Source of the DNA: Agarophyton chilense
Lineage: Eukaryota > Rhodophyta > Florideophyceae > Gracilariales > Gracilariaceae
Assembly (NCBI GenBank): GCA_030374765.1
Contig: JARGXX010000116.1
Location: forward strand, 1-64,000
DNA length: 64,000 nucleotides
Direction of reading: 5' to 3'
The notes under the pieces were generated by a model. It had not been told where the DNA came from, did not search any database, and saw nothing but the letters and a program-made list of their open reading frames with translations. A program made the translations under genes and the position numbers. Below, piece by piece: positions 50,304 through 62,157 of the stretch (its first letter is position 1; each line of letters starts with the position of its first letter).

Positions 50304-52079
50304 TCATTCCTCCGCACGAGGTGGACCCCCGCCCAGGCGGTTGGCTAAGGCATCCCGCATGGCGGCCACATCACCCGAGATCTCGGAAGGGCGAAGCCCC
50401 ACCTCTCGAAGGAAGCGCGCGATGACCTCGCCCCGCCCCGCGCCAGCGGCAGTTGCGGGCAGGCCCGCCACCGATGGAGTCGGATAGGAATCCGTTCGCA
50501 CGGCATCAGCAGCCCCGAATGGAGCCGCACCACCGTATTCAACGGACCCCTCACCGGCCTCGCCGGACTCGTCATCCTCCATCGGAGCGTAACCCCAATT
50601 TCCCGGTTCTTTTTCGATTATCGGGTCACCATCCGCATAGCCGCGGTAATAGTCGCTCGAGTCGACATACCCTCGCGGGTGGTCGGCCGAGACTTCACGC
50701 GGCGCATGCCGGCTGGCTTCCGCTTCCTCGCTGCTGATCTCGTGGTACTCCCAGGGGTCGAAGTAGATGAAATCCCCCGCTAGCGCGGTATTCCTCCCGA
50801 ATCCGGGGCCAGACCCGTGACGCGGTTGAATGCGTTGGGAGTACTCCAACGGGACCTCATCCCACTGGACCCCCTCCACAAAGTCGAGGAGGCCCAGCAT
50901 CTCTTCTTCGTTCGCCTCGCCCCCGAGGGGGATGCGCATGTCCAAACGGCGGATCGCAGCCCGCACACGCGGTGGCACGTACCACAATCGGTATTGGTCG
51001 TACGCCTCAGCGAGGATAAAAGCCGCAGTGCGGACGGCCCATTCGCTTACCACGACGGACCACCACCCCGACTGGGGATCGTTCAAGAACGACGACCCTA
51101 CAAAGGTGAAGACTGGGAGCAGCTCAATGAAGCAACCCCAGCACGCCTCCAAGGAGGACCACCAGTCTGGGAGATTGACGTACCGACCACGTCGGTGAGC
51201 AGGCGCGATGCGCTCAATCTCAGTGTTATGGTACGGTACGAAATACCCGGTCCGGGCCCGCCAACGCCGCTCATCGCGGATAAAGTTCGGAATGAAGTTC
51301 GAGCGCGACTGCCGCGGTTGGTAGCGGAACTCTGCCCGAAGAATCGGTCGTCCCCAGCAAAGGGCTTCTTGCCGAGCGATCGGTGTGCCCCTCCAAGCGA
51401 GGGTTTCCAATCCGTTAAGACTGTCACAATACGACATTTCCCCGCGAGTGCGGTAAAGGTGGACGTCGAATTCGACCTCTGGCGGTATCGGGAACTCGAA
51501 AGGCGCCCGATGGTGCCTGAGATAAGCGATCCGCACAAGCGCGGCCTGAGCCTTCGCCGAGGATTCACCGCGTCGGCGGAGTATGTGGTGTACCAGGATG
51601 GCGATACGATTACGCCAATCCCATGACATGGTCACCACGCCGGGCAGGTCGCCCGGGAGCATCTCCGAATTATCGGTGTAGGACTGGATCAAATCCTCGT
51701 CGCGGACAGCCAATGGGTGAAACCAAGGCGCATACCGCAACATCGCGGAGCCATGCCGAGTTCTCGGATTTGCACCCACAAGGGCGTCGTAGGTCGGCCA
51801 CTGCAGTGGGTCTGCCTGTCCGCGAAAGCGGGCGCCAATACGGCGGTCTTCGTACGCAAGGTTGGTAACATCCCCAGGGTGGGGCACGGACCGGAAGCCG
51901 GTGGAACCGCCAAGGGCGGGAGTCGCGGATGTGTTATGACACTCGGGGTCGGACATGGTGCGTGTTGGTGTGCTGTGGTTGGAATCGGATACGAAGAGCT
52001 TGCGTGGGATCCTTGGTGAAGGTGTGTTGGTTTCCGGAGACCCGGTGTCAGACGCGCTCTTATCATGACGAGCTGCCAT
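50304..52079 (-). CDS. Antisense ORF of the chromovirus, 591 residues, intact
   Basis: It runs from an ATG at 52079, only 31 bases from the 3' LTR, back toward the chromodomain, on the strand opposite to gag-pol. The sense strand here is broken in all frames, so it is not a shadow of a sense gene. Residues 1-130 are polar. About 145-300 are basic with many Arg and Trp. Two hydrophobic segments lie at about 311-331 (LEACWGCFIELLPVFTFVG) and 339-359, separated by NDPQSGW, and could be membrane helices. An acidic Tyr-rich part (about 430-515) and a short C-terminal helix follow. I recognise no family. It occupies the place of env in retroviruses but runs the other way. Antisense genes at this place are known from some plant Ty3/gypsy elements. 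An antisense promoter in the 3' LTR would be needed (inference). A decayed relative lies at 57533-59112. Confidence 0.75.
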   Translation of the reverse strand: MAARHDKSASDTGSPETNTPSPRIPRKLFVSDSNHSTPTRTMSDPECHNTSATPALGGSTGFRSVPHPGDVTNLAYEDRRIGARFRGQADPLQWPTYDALVGANPRTRHGSAMLRYAPWFHPLAVRDEDLIQSYTDNSEMLPGDLPGVVTMSWDWRNRIAILVHHILRRRGESSAKAQAALVRIAYLRHHRAPFEFPIPPEVEFDVHLYRTRGEMSYCDSLNGLETLAWRGTPIARQEALCWGRPILRAEFRYQPRQSRSNFIPNFIRDERRWRARTGYFVPYHNTEIERIAPAHRRGRYVNLPDWWSSLEACWGCFIELLPVFTFVGSSFLNDPQSGWWSVVVSEWAVRTAAFILAEAYDQYRLWYVPPRVRAAIRRLDMRIPLGGEANEEEMLGLLDFVEGVQWDEVPLEYSQRIQPRHGSGPGFGRNTALAGDFIYFDPWEYHEISSEEAEASRHAPREVSADHPRGYVDSSDYYRGYADGDPIIEKEPGNWGYAPMEDDESGEAGEGSVEYGGAAPFGAADAVRTDSYPTPSVAGLPATAAGAGRGEVIARFLREVGLRPSEISGDVAAMRDALANRLGGGPPRAEE

Positions 52080-52096
52080 GCCGACTTCCTCTTCTT

Positions 52097-52109
52097 AAGG
52101 GGGGGGATA
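52097..52109 (+). promoter_or_regulatory. Polypurine tract
   Basis: AAGGGGGGGGATA directly before the 3' LTR, the usual primer for plus-strand DNA synthesis. Confidence 0.75.
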
Positions 52110-52110
52110 T

Positions 52111-52961
52111 GAAGAGCAAAGTCTTCCAGGGGGGTTTTTTGGGACTTAAGCTTTTTCCGGAGCCTCCGGCGTGCAACGTCGTTATGAGTAGGAGTAATCC
52201 GTTTTCACGGCGATGGCTGGAACGCCGGTGATGCACCGGCGGGACCGGGTGCCATACGAGTGGCCGCAGCGCCCGCGCGACACGTGGCCGCCAGATTGTC
52301 CCCTTTGTTAGACGGACATTTAGCTATTTAGGATAGACTTTATTTACTCTATTCTACGGTGACTACAGTACTTAGGCCGCCGGCCTCGCGGCCGCCGGTC
52401 AAGTAAAGTCTCCCCAAGAAGGGTGATCTTGGTCTTCCAGATCTTGGCTCTGGGTCGAACCGCCTGCGCGGATATACAACTCCTTACGGAGGGATTTCCC
52501 GTGGTGCACGGCCTCCCAACCCCCTTGGACGTCGAAGCAGCCTTCGTGTGTTGGGTACCTATTCCCACTTTCGTGGTTCCGCCCGTGTATACTGTTTGCT
52601 ACACCCGGCAGTGCCGGCTATTCCCGAGTCCTCTCTTGAGACTCGTGGTCAACCTCGCCCTCTTGCCTCCGTTCCCATTTTCCTCCCCTTCATTGGGCAA
52701 TTCCCGCTCTTGCGGCTCGCACTGACACCTGTCGTGCTCGCCACTCTCGTGGGTTTGCCTCCTCAGAGGATACGCAAGCACCGCTTCAGCGGATATCCTC
52801 GGCTTCTTTCAGCCTCCTTGCGCCCGTCGCGACGGTTCGGCTCCAGCTTACACCCGGCATTGCGCGCTGATCCCTGGGAGGGCTCTACCGCGCCGGTTAC
52901 CTCGTGAGAGGAAGATCCGGACGTCTTCGTAGGTTTTCCCCCTTGGGGGCATTGTCCTACA
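52111..52961 (+). repeat. 3' LTR
   Basis: From GAAGAGCAAAGTC to GGGGGCATTGTCCTACA, preceded by T so that the LTR may start TGAAGAG. About 98% identical to the 5' LTR by eye. Confidence 0.92.
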
Positions 52962-53014
52962 AGCTAAGAGGTATAGAGTTGGTCTTGAGAAATCTCACAC
53001 TTTTATTTTGTCTA

Positions 53015-53338
53015 ATGCCACCTGTTGAAAGAAAGATTTTGGAAAGGAAAAAAACCAATAAAAATTCAACCTATTTCAGGAAGGAGGAGTTCGCAAGAGT
53101 ACTTGTACTGCTAAGAGATGATGATAGATCCAAACGAATGGTGGGGTTTGTTTTTAGTTTTCTCGCACGTGAAGCCCAAGACGCTGGAGTCAAGTGGCCT
53201 GATCTTTGCAAGCGACTAGCAGAGCGGTTCAACTGCATGGATCTTTGCTGTATCTACTCTTTAAATGCACCATTTGATCATTTCGATCCGATTTATCCTC
53301 CACTGCATCGAAGATCTGATAAAAACTATGTCAGGTAA
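53015..53338 (+). CDS. Hypothetical ORF next to the 3' LTR
   Basis: 107 codons from the ATG at 53015. It is helical with a basic start, FRKEEFARVLVLLRDDDRS and KWPDLCKRLAERF. The composition is protein-like, but I recognise no family. It may be part of a gene that was interrupted by the chromovirus or of an old DNA transposon. A second frame follows at 53524. Confidence 0.35.
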   Translation: MPPVERKILERKKTNKNSTYFRKEEFARVLVLLRDDDRSKRMVGFVFSFLAREAQDAGVKWPDLCKRLAERFNCMDLCCIYSLNAPFDHFDPIYPPLHRRSDKNYVR

Positions 53339-53523
53339 TGAGAAAAGTGAAAAGCGCATGGACGTCAACATTGAACAAGTACGCCGTGAGTGGTAATAAT
53401 AGTGAGATCCCTTTCAAATAATTCTGCCACAAAAATCAACGCCTCAATCGCCTTACAGTGGTTGGAAGGAGTACATGTCCGATTTTTATTTTGTTTGGCC
53501 TCAACTTTGAGGATACCGATAAG

Positions 53524-53913
53524 ATGGTCGCGCGCTTCATTTCGGGAAACATCCCTAATAATGTGGGTGTAGGTCTAGGTATACGAAAGAGGCTTAATGA
53601 GAAGATTGGTTGGAAACGTCGAGCGAGTTCGGGGGAGCTTTCAATTTCGAGAAAACGGCTTTCTTCGAACCGCAGCAGCAGCGAGAAAATAATACAAAGC
53701 AATGTCTCGGAGGTTGGAACATCAATGAACGAATTAAACGCAATGCAGAAACAGTATATCTTTTTACACAAGCAAATGTTGGGGGTAAGGGATAAGCATA
53801 TTGAAGAACGCCGACGAGCTCGCGAAATTTCCACTGAAGCTGTGCAAAACTCTTCGCAGTCTACACTGCATATCTCTAACCGGATAAAAGAGTTCAGTAA
53901 AACAATGTACTAG
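53524..53913 (+). CDS. Hypothetical coiled-coil-like ORF
   Basis: 129 codons from the ATG at 53524. Basic at first, then a long helical part with MNELNAMQKQYIFLHKQML and a run of Arg/Glu. The same frame reads on past a TAG at 53911 for about 50 more codons. It is possibly the downstream part of the gene that holds 53015-53338. Function unknown. Confidence 0.35.
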   Translation: MVARFISGNIPNNVGVGLGIRKRLNEKIGWKRRASSGELSISRKRLSSNRSSSEKIIQSNVSEVGTSMNELNAMQKQYIFLHKQMLGVRDKHIEERRRAREISTEAVQNSSQSTLHISNRIKEFSKTMY

Positions 53914-56900
53914 GCTTACGAAAGGTATCTGAAAGCGAGGTATGCGAACCAGGATAATGGTCATGTTGAATCACTACACAATGTGTACTGGGCATTTAAG
54001 ACTGCTCTTCATGAGATGTTTCAGGAACTACTTTTCACCAAGAACAAAGACTATAACCAGGTTTGATCTGGCACTTTCATGAGCGCAAACGTATATCCGT
54101 GATTCTTCCCTGAGGCTTTTTTTCATCTCTTTCTTTTGTACCTGTTATAGCAGCGCACCCGAGACTTGTTAGTGTGTCGTCCAAGATGCAATTTGACCAG
54201 ATCGATGGAGAACACTTCACGGTAAGTTCTTCTTTCCTCTTAGGTGATGCCTTGCGCTCCTTAAAACGAAACTGAAGACAACGATATTCTGCCAGAAACA
54301 ATGCTTCCCTTGTATGCGTCTAATTCGGGTTGTACGAAAGTTGCTGTTCCATTTCTGTCTTTTGTGCGATGGGCTTCTAACGTCAAAACATATTCTCTCA
54401 GCGTTGAAAAGCACCGGGCCATGTTCAGTGTTGACTGTATTGCAATTCGCGTTGAAGAAAAAGTTGTGAGAATCTAGAACAGGACCATCTTGTTAAATCT
54501 TGAACGATTCGTAAAAGGCTTATCTGTTTTGATTGGGTTGAAAATGTCCGCGTTTGTTTTCTTTGAGTTGAAAGTGGAAACAACGCGTGGGTAGTCGGAC
54601 ATGCTTTCGATTTCGTAAATTTAATCAGTTCTAGCTACAGCACCGTACACGGAATACATCAACAGCTCTTCAGCGAGGAGAGAGCTCCGCACCTTGCTGT
54701 CTTCGTCTAATAACTCGGGGTTTCCTCGGAACTGAGAGTGAAAAGCGTCGTTGTGGGCGTTGCGAACAACTTTGGAACTGGACACAGAAGTATAACAAAT
54801 GACTGGATTAAAAGGTTTTAGGGAACTATTAAACGCTGTGATACCCTATCCCACATCAAACGGCTCAGAAAAGACTTCAGCTTTGTCAGCCGCCAAAACG
54901 TACTGATCAACGCCGCCTTTCTGTGGAATGTTCATAAGAGCAATGACAAGTTCATGGGTTTCGGAATCATTATCCATGGCGTTTCCACAAACTAGAAACT
55001 TTTCGGATCCAGTAGTTGAGGAATTATCTTGCCTGGCAGAAGGCTTTTCAAATGATTCGTTCCTAGGGTTCTATCGCGACGTGTTGCCGCGGTAGGGAGA
55101 CCATTTATAAAGAATAATGTACTCATGAAGGAGCCATTCTCGATGAAATTGAAATTCGTACAATTGACGAACGGCGAGGCCTGAGGTGCCGGAGTAGACT
55201 CATACGGCGGTCAAGTTGGGACCGGTTGTTCGCAGGAGAAACAAGTCTGCTCTTTTCTAGCTTCTGTAAACGAAGGCACAGGCCATTCACCCGGGCTCAG
55301 GCGCTGAAACGGCGTACATGTGGGTTTTCTCCTTCGGTCGACCCTGTGCCAACGTTCAGAAAAGCAAGGTACTCGGACGTGACATGTTGTATTCCATACT
55401 TGCTGGCTGCGGGAGCGCTTCAGTCGTTTCCGGTATTTAGTAGATAATCGCCCTGGCTGACAACCTTTAGGAAACACTATTTTGGCTTCTTTCCATGATT
55501 TATGAGCATTTTTCACCGCTATGCAGTCAATGATGAAAAGAATTTGGGTCTTTTTCAATCTTAGCGAGCAATTTTCTTCGGTTCTTTCGCATTTAGACCA
55601 TCGCTCGATACGATCCGATAGCATTGTTCAAAACATAAGGTACACAAGTGCAATTGAATTACAGAGCAGTGGGAAAGGACAGCCCCCTACACTTGAAGCT
55701 TGAAAGGCAATGAGCAATTACCTGATCAGTTTGTAAGGATATCTATTAAAAAAACGAAGGGTTCCTAAATCAAAGCCTTGAAAAGAAATATGTCTCCTGC
55801 TTCTATGAGTACAAAAATAAAAGAACTGGAAAAGCTGTCCAGCGTAACGGAGATAAAGAATGCATAACGAATGGATAGAATAGTTGATTTGGTTCATCTG
55901 TACATTTATATTTCTCTGGGATGTGAAAGATTGTTTGACCTTATGATATTTAGAATGAGCTCGTAAGAGTATTCTTGCTCAAATTTTAAGTTTCTAGGAA
56001 TGAACCTTGACTCTCAAGTTCATTCATTTGGCTCTCTCATCAATCTCATCTCAATCACTGTTGATTTCGAGCCTGCATAGAGATAAGTGGCTAATTTGAA
56101 ATCGATTGTTGGGGTAAAGGGGCTGACTATCTGGGTCGGAGGGGCTATTGTCGTCGTGAGCGCCCGAAGAAGCATTGCTCGGGGTTGGAGGGGAGAGATG
56201 CGTAACAATGATTTGGGGGTATTGACGGGGATCCAAGATATGAAGCGTAGGCCGATGCGCTCCAGCGGCGCCCCATAGCCCGCGTCGACGCCCACACGCG
56301 CTACCACCAGCGAAGAATACTTGGTATAAAAACACACGACGCTGTGTTTCCGCTTGGAAACGACGCCACCGCCTTCTCGCCTTGGCTTGACCGATCGCCC
56401 TCCGAAAGCCCTCTGGTTCCCACTCCCCCAATGTGTTGCAATGACTGGTAGGTCAGCTTATTGGTCTTAACCTGAGGTAGCGTGGTAGAGCCGGTCGTAA
56501 GGTCTGTATCCTGGAAGGCGGCACTCCCAGAGTATCTGGTGCAATGGGCGGGCATTTAATGGATACTACGATAGGTCGGAGTTACGGAAACGATGGCTTG
56601 AAGACCAATTGGTGGAACTAATATACCAAAAGGGGTAGATTAGTATCCTACCGGTGCCTACTTGATTCTAAGGGAGGAGCGTCACTCGAATCCGGTAAAT
56701 AACAATGGCGAGGCGCTGGGATCTCCTTTGAATTGTAACGCTATTCTATCACACTAAATAAAATAAAATAAATCTAAATATGTCCAGCTGAGGTCGGCCA
56801 ATCCACGTGGCTTTTGTAAGATACGTCAAACCCTGGTGGCTTACAGAACTCAACCATAATCGTTGCTCCTTCACATATCTCCCTCTTTAGGATTCGATCG

Positions 56901-57530
56901 TCACGGCTAAGTCCAAATCGCCTCACAGGTTACTGGGGGTCTGGTCCGAATTGCACCTATAGGTGAATCTCTAATCTTGCCTTCAGGATTAGAACCTCGT
57001 GGTCATCGGCATCATAATGGCATGGACACGAGCGGTGCCGTGTCCCACATGTAGGCGTCGCATGACCAATCCGGGAAACTTGAGTGCTTAATTAACAATG
57101 GGCGCAACGGGGTGTCGCATCGCCATCATCCTCGGAGGTATGAGTGCGTATGAGCTGACCCTTAACGCCAGGTTGGTATTTAATTCACCTAAGGTACTGT
57201 CCGCGCACCGAAGGTTTATCGCCGCTTTCTCTTTTCTTCGCTATTCTTTTGGCGACCCTATGCACGTCGTCCGCCGTGAACCATAGTGCGCGTTACATCC
57301 ATTCGGGTTCACTCGTGTTATCCCGCCCGATTACGTTTCATTTTCTCTCCTTCCCGTCGTGGTATTGCTCCATTTGTCGCGCGCGATGCCGAACTCGCCT
57401 TATAAGCCCGTCGGATACGCCACTCTCCCTCTGCACTTTGTTGCTCGCGTCGGTTCTTCTATTCATTTTCCGGCGATCCAACCTGTGGGCAGTGACGCCA
57501 TGGCTTCGAACAACCAAGTAGAGAGCTTCT
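53914..57530. other. Long region without a supported gene
   Basis: About 3.6 kb. There are short frames on both strands (for example 55211-55624 minus, 137 codons, basic). None has a motif I recognise. An AAATAAAATAAAATAAAT run lies near 56756-56775. The left end of the decayed chromovirus fragment should lie between about 56600 and 57500, but I found no LTR. Confidence 0.35.
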
Positions 57531-57532
57531 AA

Positions 57533-59112
57533 GGATACCAAGTGGCGTTTGAGCGCTCCGGGACCCTTTATGACCATACCATCGGACGAAACCCGAGGGC
57601 AGTGTTTCACGCCATTCTGCCGACCTCTGTGGAAGAATATCAGAGGTTTCGTCACATGTATCTCGATTTACTGAGGTTTGCTAAGATTCCCGTTTTTCGA
57701 AGGGGCAATTAGAACGCGCGCAACGTCTCGTGGTATATCCGATGGTTTCATTGTCCTGTGGATCCGCGTTCGGCGACGCGCTGCCGTACCTTCATCAAAG
57801 CGGACACGCCGTATGTCTGTTGTGATGGGGAAGCCTGATACCAGTTCAGGGTGAAAACACTCCTTTTGGACACATACGAGGACTTCATTTGAGATTTCCT
57901 CAGGCGGGTCACAACCTCTTAGCGTTCATGTACTTCAGACCGCCGTACGACCGCCTTTTTTGGATGTTAAACAGGGTCTATTAGAACGATTTGCACGAGC
58001 CCGATGGTCGTTTGCGTCAATCCCTGGAGTTCTTCTTCTGTTGGTACCAGGTGGATTTGCACGACATGAGCGCATAAAAACGTCCTCCGCTATACCTATC
58101 GCTTCCCCGTGAGGATGAGAACCAATGGGCTCTCTATTGTCTTATCTCGCCGCTCCTTTTGTTTCCCACGTCGTACGTAGTGGCTTATTATTCGTCCCAA
58201 CTGATAGGAGATGAAAATGACCGAAAGCCTTGGTTGTCCTGGTAGGTACTCTTCATTGAGCTCGCCGTGATGGCCGTTATCCTTTTCCTGGATACCGCGA
58301 CGTACGGAGTCCATGGTAATGTCCGTTCGGATTAGTGGAGGGTATGGCACGACGAGCACATACCTGGCCCTAGAGGTCACCTAATCCAGCTTCCGTACAT
58401 CATGATCCGTTTCCTAAGGAACCTGGGCATTGGGAATATCGTCCGTGGGACCCAGTTCGCCGTCGAGGAGGTCGACGCCTTTTTGTATCATGTCCTACAG
58501 GTGGAGTCGAGCAAGAATCCCGGGTTCCTCTGGTATGACCACGATACTGACTCGTTCACACCGATTTCGCCACATCCACAGGATCGGGATGCCACTCGTG
58601 CCTATCCCGCAGAGCCTTTGAGAAATAAAACTTCAGACAATTCGAGGCGTCATGTGCCGGACTATTACCCGAAGGCTATTGGTTTCGATCTCCTGTGCCT
58701 CGAGCCTGATTTGGAGGCCACGCCGTTGGTTCTTTCTGGTACGTCTGATGGAAAATCCTCCGGTAAAGATCCTTTCATCTTACTTGTGGAGGGCTTTCAT
58801 TTTTTGCTCGAGTCCACTGTTGTGTTGTCGACCGCCTCCCCTCCTCCAGCTTCTACAGGCGCTGCTCCTCAGGATGAACTCTCATATGAGCCGCCCATCG
58901 CCCAAGTGGACATCCCTCCAGGCGAGGGTACTGTCGAAGCCGAAAGTTCTATAGGTGATGCAATGGCTCAGACGTTCACTCTGGGAAGCGACATAGCTCC
59001 TTTCTCTCCATTCCCGCTTTTCCCGCTTCGGTCACAGCTGCAGCCACGGATTTCCTTCATGTCTGCCATACCGTTGGTATTACTGCATCGATTGAAATTG
59101 CGACAGTTCTGA
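57533..59112 (+). pseudogene. Decayed antisense ORF of the second chromovirus
   Basis: This stretch lies on the strand opposite to the minus-strand integrase and chromodomain, in the same place as the intact antisense ORF of the first element. Read in one frame to about 57890 and the next to 59112, it has several in-frame stops and a 236-codon open part (58402-59112). Around 58126-58310 two hydrophobic segments joined by a short polar loop align by eye with residues 313-361 of the intact ORF (shared SS.L, W.S, EWAV/ELAV, IL and a following Tyr). I read it as a dead homologue. The alignment is short and needs a search to confirm. Confidence 0.45.
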
Positions 59113-59779
59113 GGGGAGCTTGCTCCTGAGTGCGTCGCTTGGCGCGCTACACCGCGATTGCCCAACAAAGTCAAGATCTGGAGACCGCTATGGTCAATCT
59201 CCCGCAGAAGAATACATAAATAATGTCCCAGAGGGTTACTGCCAACGCCCGGTATGGTCTAAATTTGAGCGACCAGGAGGCTTTCGAGGGTGAAAATCGT
59301 TCGTCAATTCAATCTCGGCCGAAAAAGCGTGTTCGGCTCGTTGTTGTCGGTCCTATTCTTACAATACGCTCATAGGGAGAACCTAGCCCCTGGTTCGCTC
59401 CTGGAAGTTACAATGAGGACTACAAGGTTACTCCTGTGCAGCCCCAGTGAGTCCTGTTGGTGTTCGGATCGCTTTTGCGAACCTTGAGGTCATGAGATGG
59501 CTGATAAGCATCTGTTACTTAGTCAAGTAGAAATATGCTTGTGATTTCCAAACATTGCTTCTGTATTCCTCAAAGGTGCGTGCCTCAAGACGGCGTCCCA
59601 ACCTCGAGAGCTTCGTCAGGTCTCTCTCAGGTGTTGTCTGAGGACTGAAATTGTTCCCTGATGCGGGAACTACGGCGAGCCGTAGTGCGCGGAGGCGTAT
59701 CGAGAGGCATTTTGGTATTATTCGGGCCAATGATTGACCCCTCCTGAAGGCTGCGCTCTGTGCTGCCGATTTTGCGCCA

Positions 59780-59923
59780 ATAGCAGGGGCTAAAATAAGC
59801 AGAAATGGTTTGGAGCTCTTGCAAAGTGTCTTATTCGGTAGAATAGCCAAAACAACGGATGCGATAGCGCATTATCTGATCTTTTCCTCGACCGGCGTAG
59901 AAGCTTCGTTCAATAACGTATTC
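59780..59923 (-). pseudogene. Chromodomain remnant, minus strand
   Basis: EYVIERSFYAGRG and YRIRCFGYSTE form the chromodomain body. The frame then stops at 59831 and the helix continues in another phase (LQELQTIS). It belongs to the inverted chromovirus fragment with the integrase at 60353-61188. Confidence 0.7.
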
Positions 59924-60352
59924 CTGTTGGTGTTCCTCCTCCGGGAGGATAGTGCGGTCCAGAGGGGCGAATCCACCAGAGTCGATTGGGAGAGATGGGT
60001 CATCGTCATTGTCATTTCCTAATGGGTCAATGCGGACGGTCGGATCTGCGGACATCGCCTTAGGAGCTGTGGGGATCTGAGCCTCGACGTGAGGTCGTGT
60101 GGATTCCCTTGGGCCAAGGGGCTTGGAATTTGGTGGTGCAGAGAAGCTGGGAGCTAGTGTTACCCGATCAACCGACACGGTGTCCTGTAGGCCGTCAATT
60201 AGTTTCGTGAATGTGTGTTGACTGGCTTTAAGGACTTTATATCGTCCCGTCAAGCGGGGTAGAAGTTTCCGCGTAGTATCAACGAGGTCATCACTGTCGT
60301 TTGGTGGCCGTTCCAGGTAAACGAATTCTGCTTTCCCACAGGTAGGTGTGTT

Positions 60353-61188
60353 CTAGACGGCCTTGTCGAAATTGACCTTGTAACGCCGTCGAGGTTTGGT
60401 CGGTACAGCTCTAGCCGATTGAATAATGAGGTCGATGCGTCGCCCCGTGTAGCGCTTCGCCTGGGTAGTAGTCATTCCTTCGGTTATGACCTGGGATATA
60501 ATGGACTCCAAAAGGTCAACAGCTATCGGCGGCGGCGATCTCGTGAGCGTTAACTCGAAAGGTTTTATCCCCTGGGAAGCGTGCACCTGCGTGTTGTAGG
60601 TATAAACCAGTGGCTCAGCGTAGTCGTCCCAGTTCACTTGGTGCTCGGATACATAGTGTGCCAATGGGTTCAGAAGGGTACGGGTGAGGCGTTAGGCTTG
60701 GCCATTGGTTTGCGGGTGGTATGCCATTGTAGTTACATGTTTGATACCTAAGGTAGCACAAACGGGCGAAAAATAGTTGGATAAAAACTGGCAGCCATTA
60801 TCTATAAGGAGGTAAAGTGGCATGACATAGGGATATATACCCAGTGGGACAAGAATGCTGTGACGACGTCTGTAGCTGTTTTATTTCTTAAAAGTAGGGC
60901 TCAGGTAGGTTTGGTGAACCTATCGGTTATTATAAATACAAACCGTTTCCCATGGAATGACATGAGCAAAGTTCCACGTATTTCAATGGCGACGAATTCC
61001 ATCGGGCCTGTGACGTGGAAAAGTTTCAATTTGGCATCATGGTTGGCGCGAGAATTTCGGATTTGTGCGCACGAAGTGCAGTTCCGTGCGGTGGGCCATA
61101 GGTTTTGCGCCACTAGTCGCCAGTGGAAGATCTTCCTTAGGGTCTGGTGCATTCGTCGGCCTCTAGGGTGACCATGTCGTACAATCAC
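60353..61188 (-). pseudogene. Ty3/gypsy integrase remnant, minus strand
   Basis: From 61188 downward: a zinc-region end (CTSCAQIRNSR), FVAIEIRGTLL (first catalytic Asp replaced by Glu) and VFIITDRFTK. After a gap come MAYHPQTNGQA with a stop codon at the place of the third acid, and YTYNTQVHASQGIKPFELTL. It has several stops and frame changes. RT and gag are absent, so the element is truncated beyond about 61190. Confidence 0.8.
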
Positions 61189-61189
61189 C

Positions 61190-62157
61190 TCTGGGGTATG
61201 TTACTGTTTTGTCTCGGGAGCGTAGTGACGCTCAACTGTAAGGAGCGTGTTGACGCTCAACCTTAGAAGGTAGACGTAGTAAACCTCGATGATAACAGGG
61301 CACCGTGAAAACGCGCAGGGGCAAACGGCGGGGCAACTAGCCTATACAGTGTATGTGAACGATTGTAGGCGTCGACGCGCGGGAAAGCCTGTGTGGTAGT
61401 TGAGAAACAACGAACCAAAACTTATAGTCGTGACCCAATTGATGCCTGTTTTTATCAGGTTAGGATGGGGGAGGTGCAGTTCCCTATATGCAGTGGACTG
61501 CACTCTCCAGATCACCCGGGAGGTGCCAGCAAGGCACGGTCTCTGACCTAGTGTCGGAGACCTGGCCAACACTGGCTACAGTGCCAGGTGGCCACTCAAC
61601 TACTGTACTAAAATACATATAATTACAATTACTATTACTAACAATTACTCAACCAGAAGGTACACGTCAACACTACACGTGGCTGACAACACCTAGATGG
61701 TTGCTTGCCCATAGCTGCGTGGCCGATGATCCCGCGCATCCATCACGTACAAAATCAGTTTAGTTTATTGACAACCTCAAAGGTCAGGCCTTCTGCCACT
61801 ATACGACATATGAAATGCACAAAACTAGTAAGACTATTCAGTTTCTGGGTGTTTCTGCGCTTCATTCAATTAAACCATCAAGTGGCTTAGGCGCTACCTC
61901 GGCATTCCTCAGCCCTTCCGTCAGCCCTTCAACCTTCTCTGTGTTCTTGGTTTCCTTTTATTTTTCATCGAATGGCAATCACTTCGACGATTCTACTAAT
62001 GTCCTTGCTTCAAAAGCTTCCCACGTACTGGTTTCAACTTTAAAACGAAGAGCAGAGAATACGGCATGGGCAGATTTGACGGAAGGCGCTACGTATTGCC
62101 AATTCCTCTTCTTTTGAGTATCTATACCGCTCAGTATGCAATCCATCACTCATAACG
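61190..62157. other. Spacer between the chromovirus fragment and the PIF/Harbinger-like remnant
   Basis: No supported gene. A frame at 61815-62117 (100 codons) may belong to the upstream part of the transposase gene but has no clear motif. Confidence 0.35.

Larger units (their letters stand above)
41606..52961 (+). mobile_element. Ty3/gypsy chromovirus LTR retrotransposon, nearly complete but broken
   Basis: Two ~852-bp LTRs in direct orientation enclose gag (with zinc knuckle), protease, reverse transcriptase, RNase H, integrase and a chromodomain, in the order of Ty3/gypsy chromoviruses. A polypurine run sits against the 3' LTR. Gag-pol is interrupted by in-frame stops (44069 TAG, 46128 TGA, 47160 TAA, 49687 TAA) and by at least two frame changes. 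The integrase Glu is replaced by Lys. The LTRs differ at about 15 positions by eye, so the insertion is young. No matching target-site duplication is obvious (GTTAC on the left against AGCTA or GCTAA on the right). A long intact antisense ORF lies before the 3' LTR. Confidence 0.93.

Noticed and set aside
50817-51626. Plus-strand 269-codon frame in the chromovirus
   Set aside because: It lies opposite the 591-codon antisense ORF and is shorter. No sense frame spans the region.
41606-52961. Target-site duplication of the chromovirus
   Set aside because: The flanks GTTAC and AGCTA/GCTAA do not match, so none is claimed.
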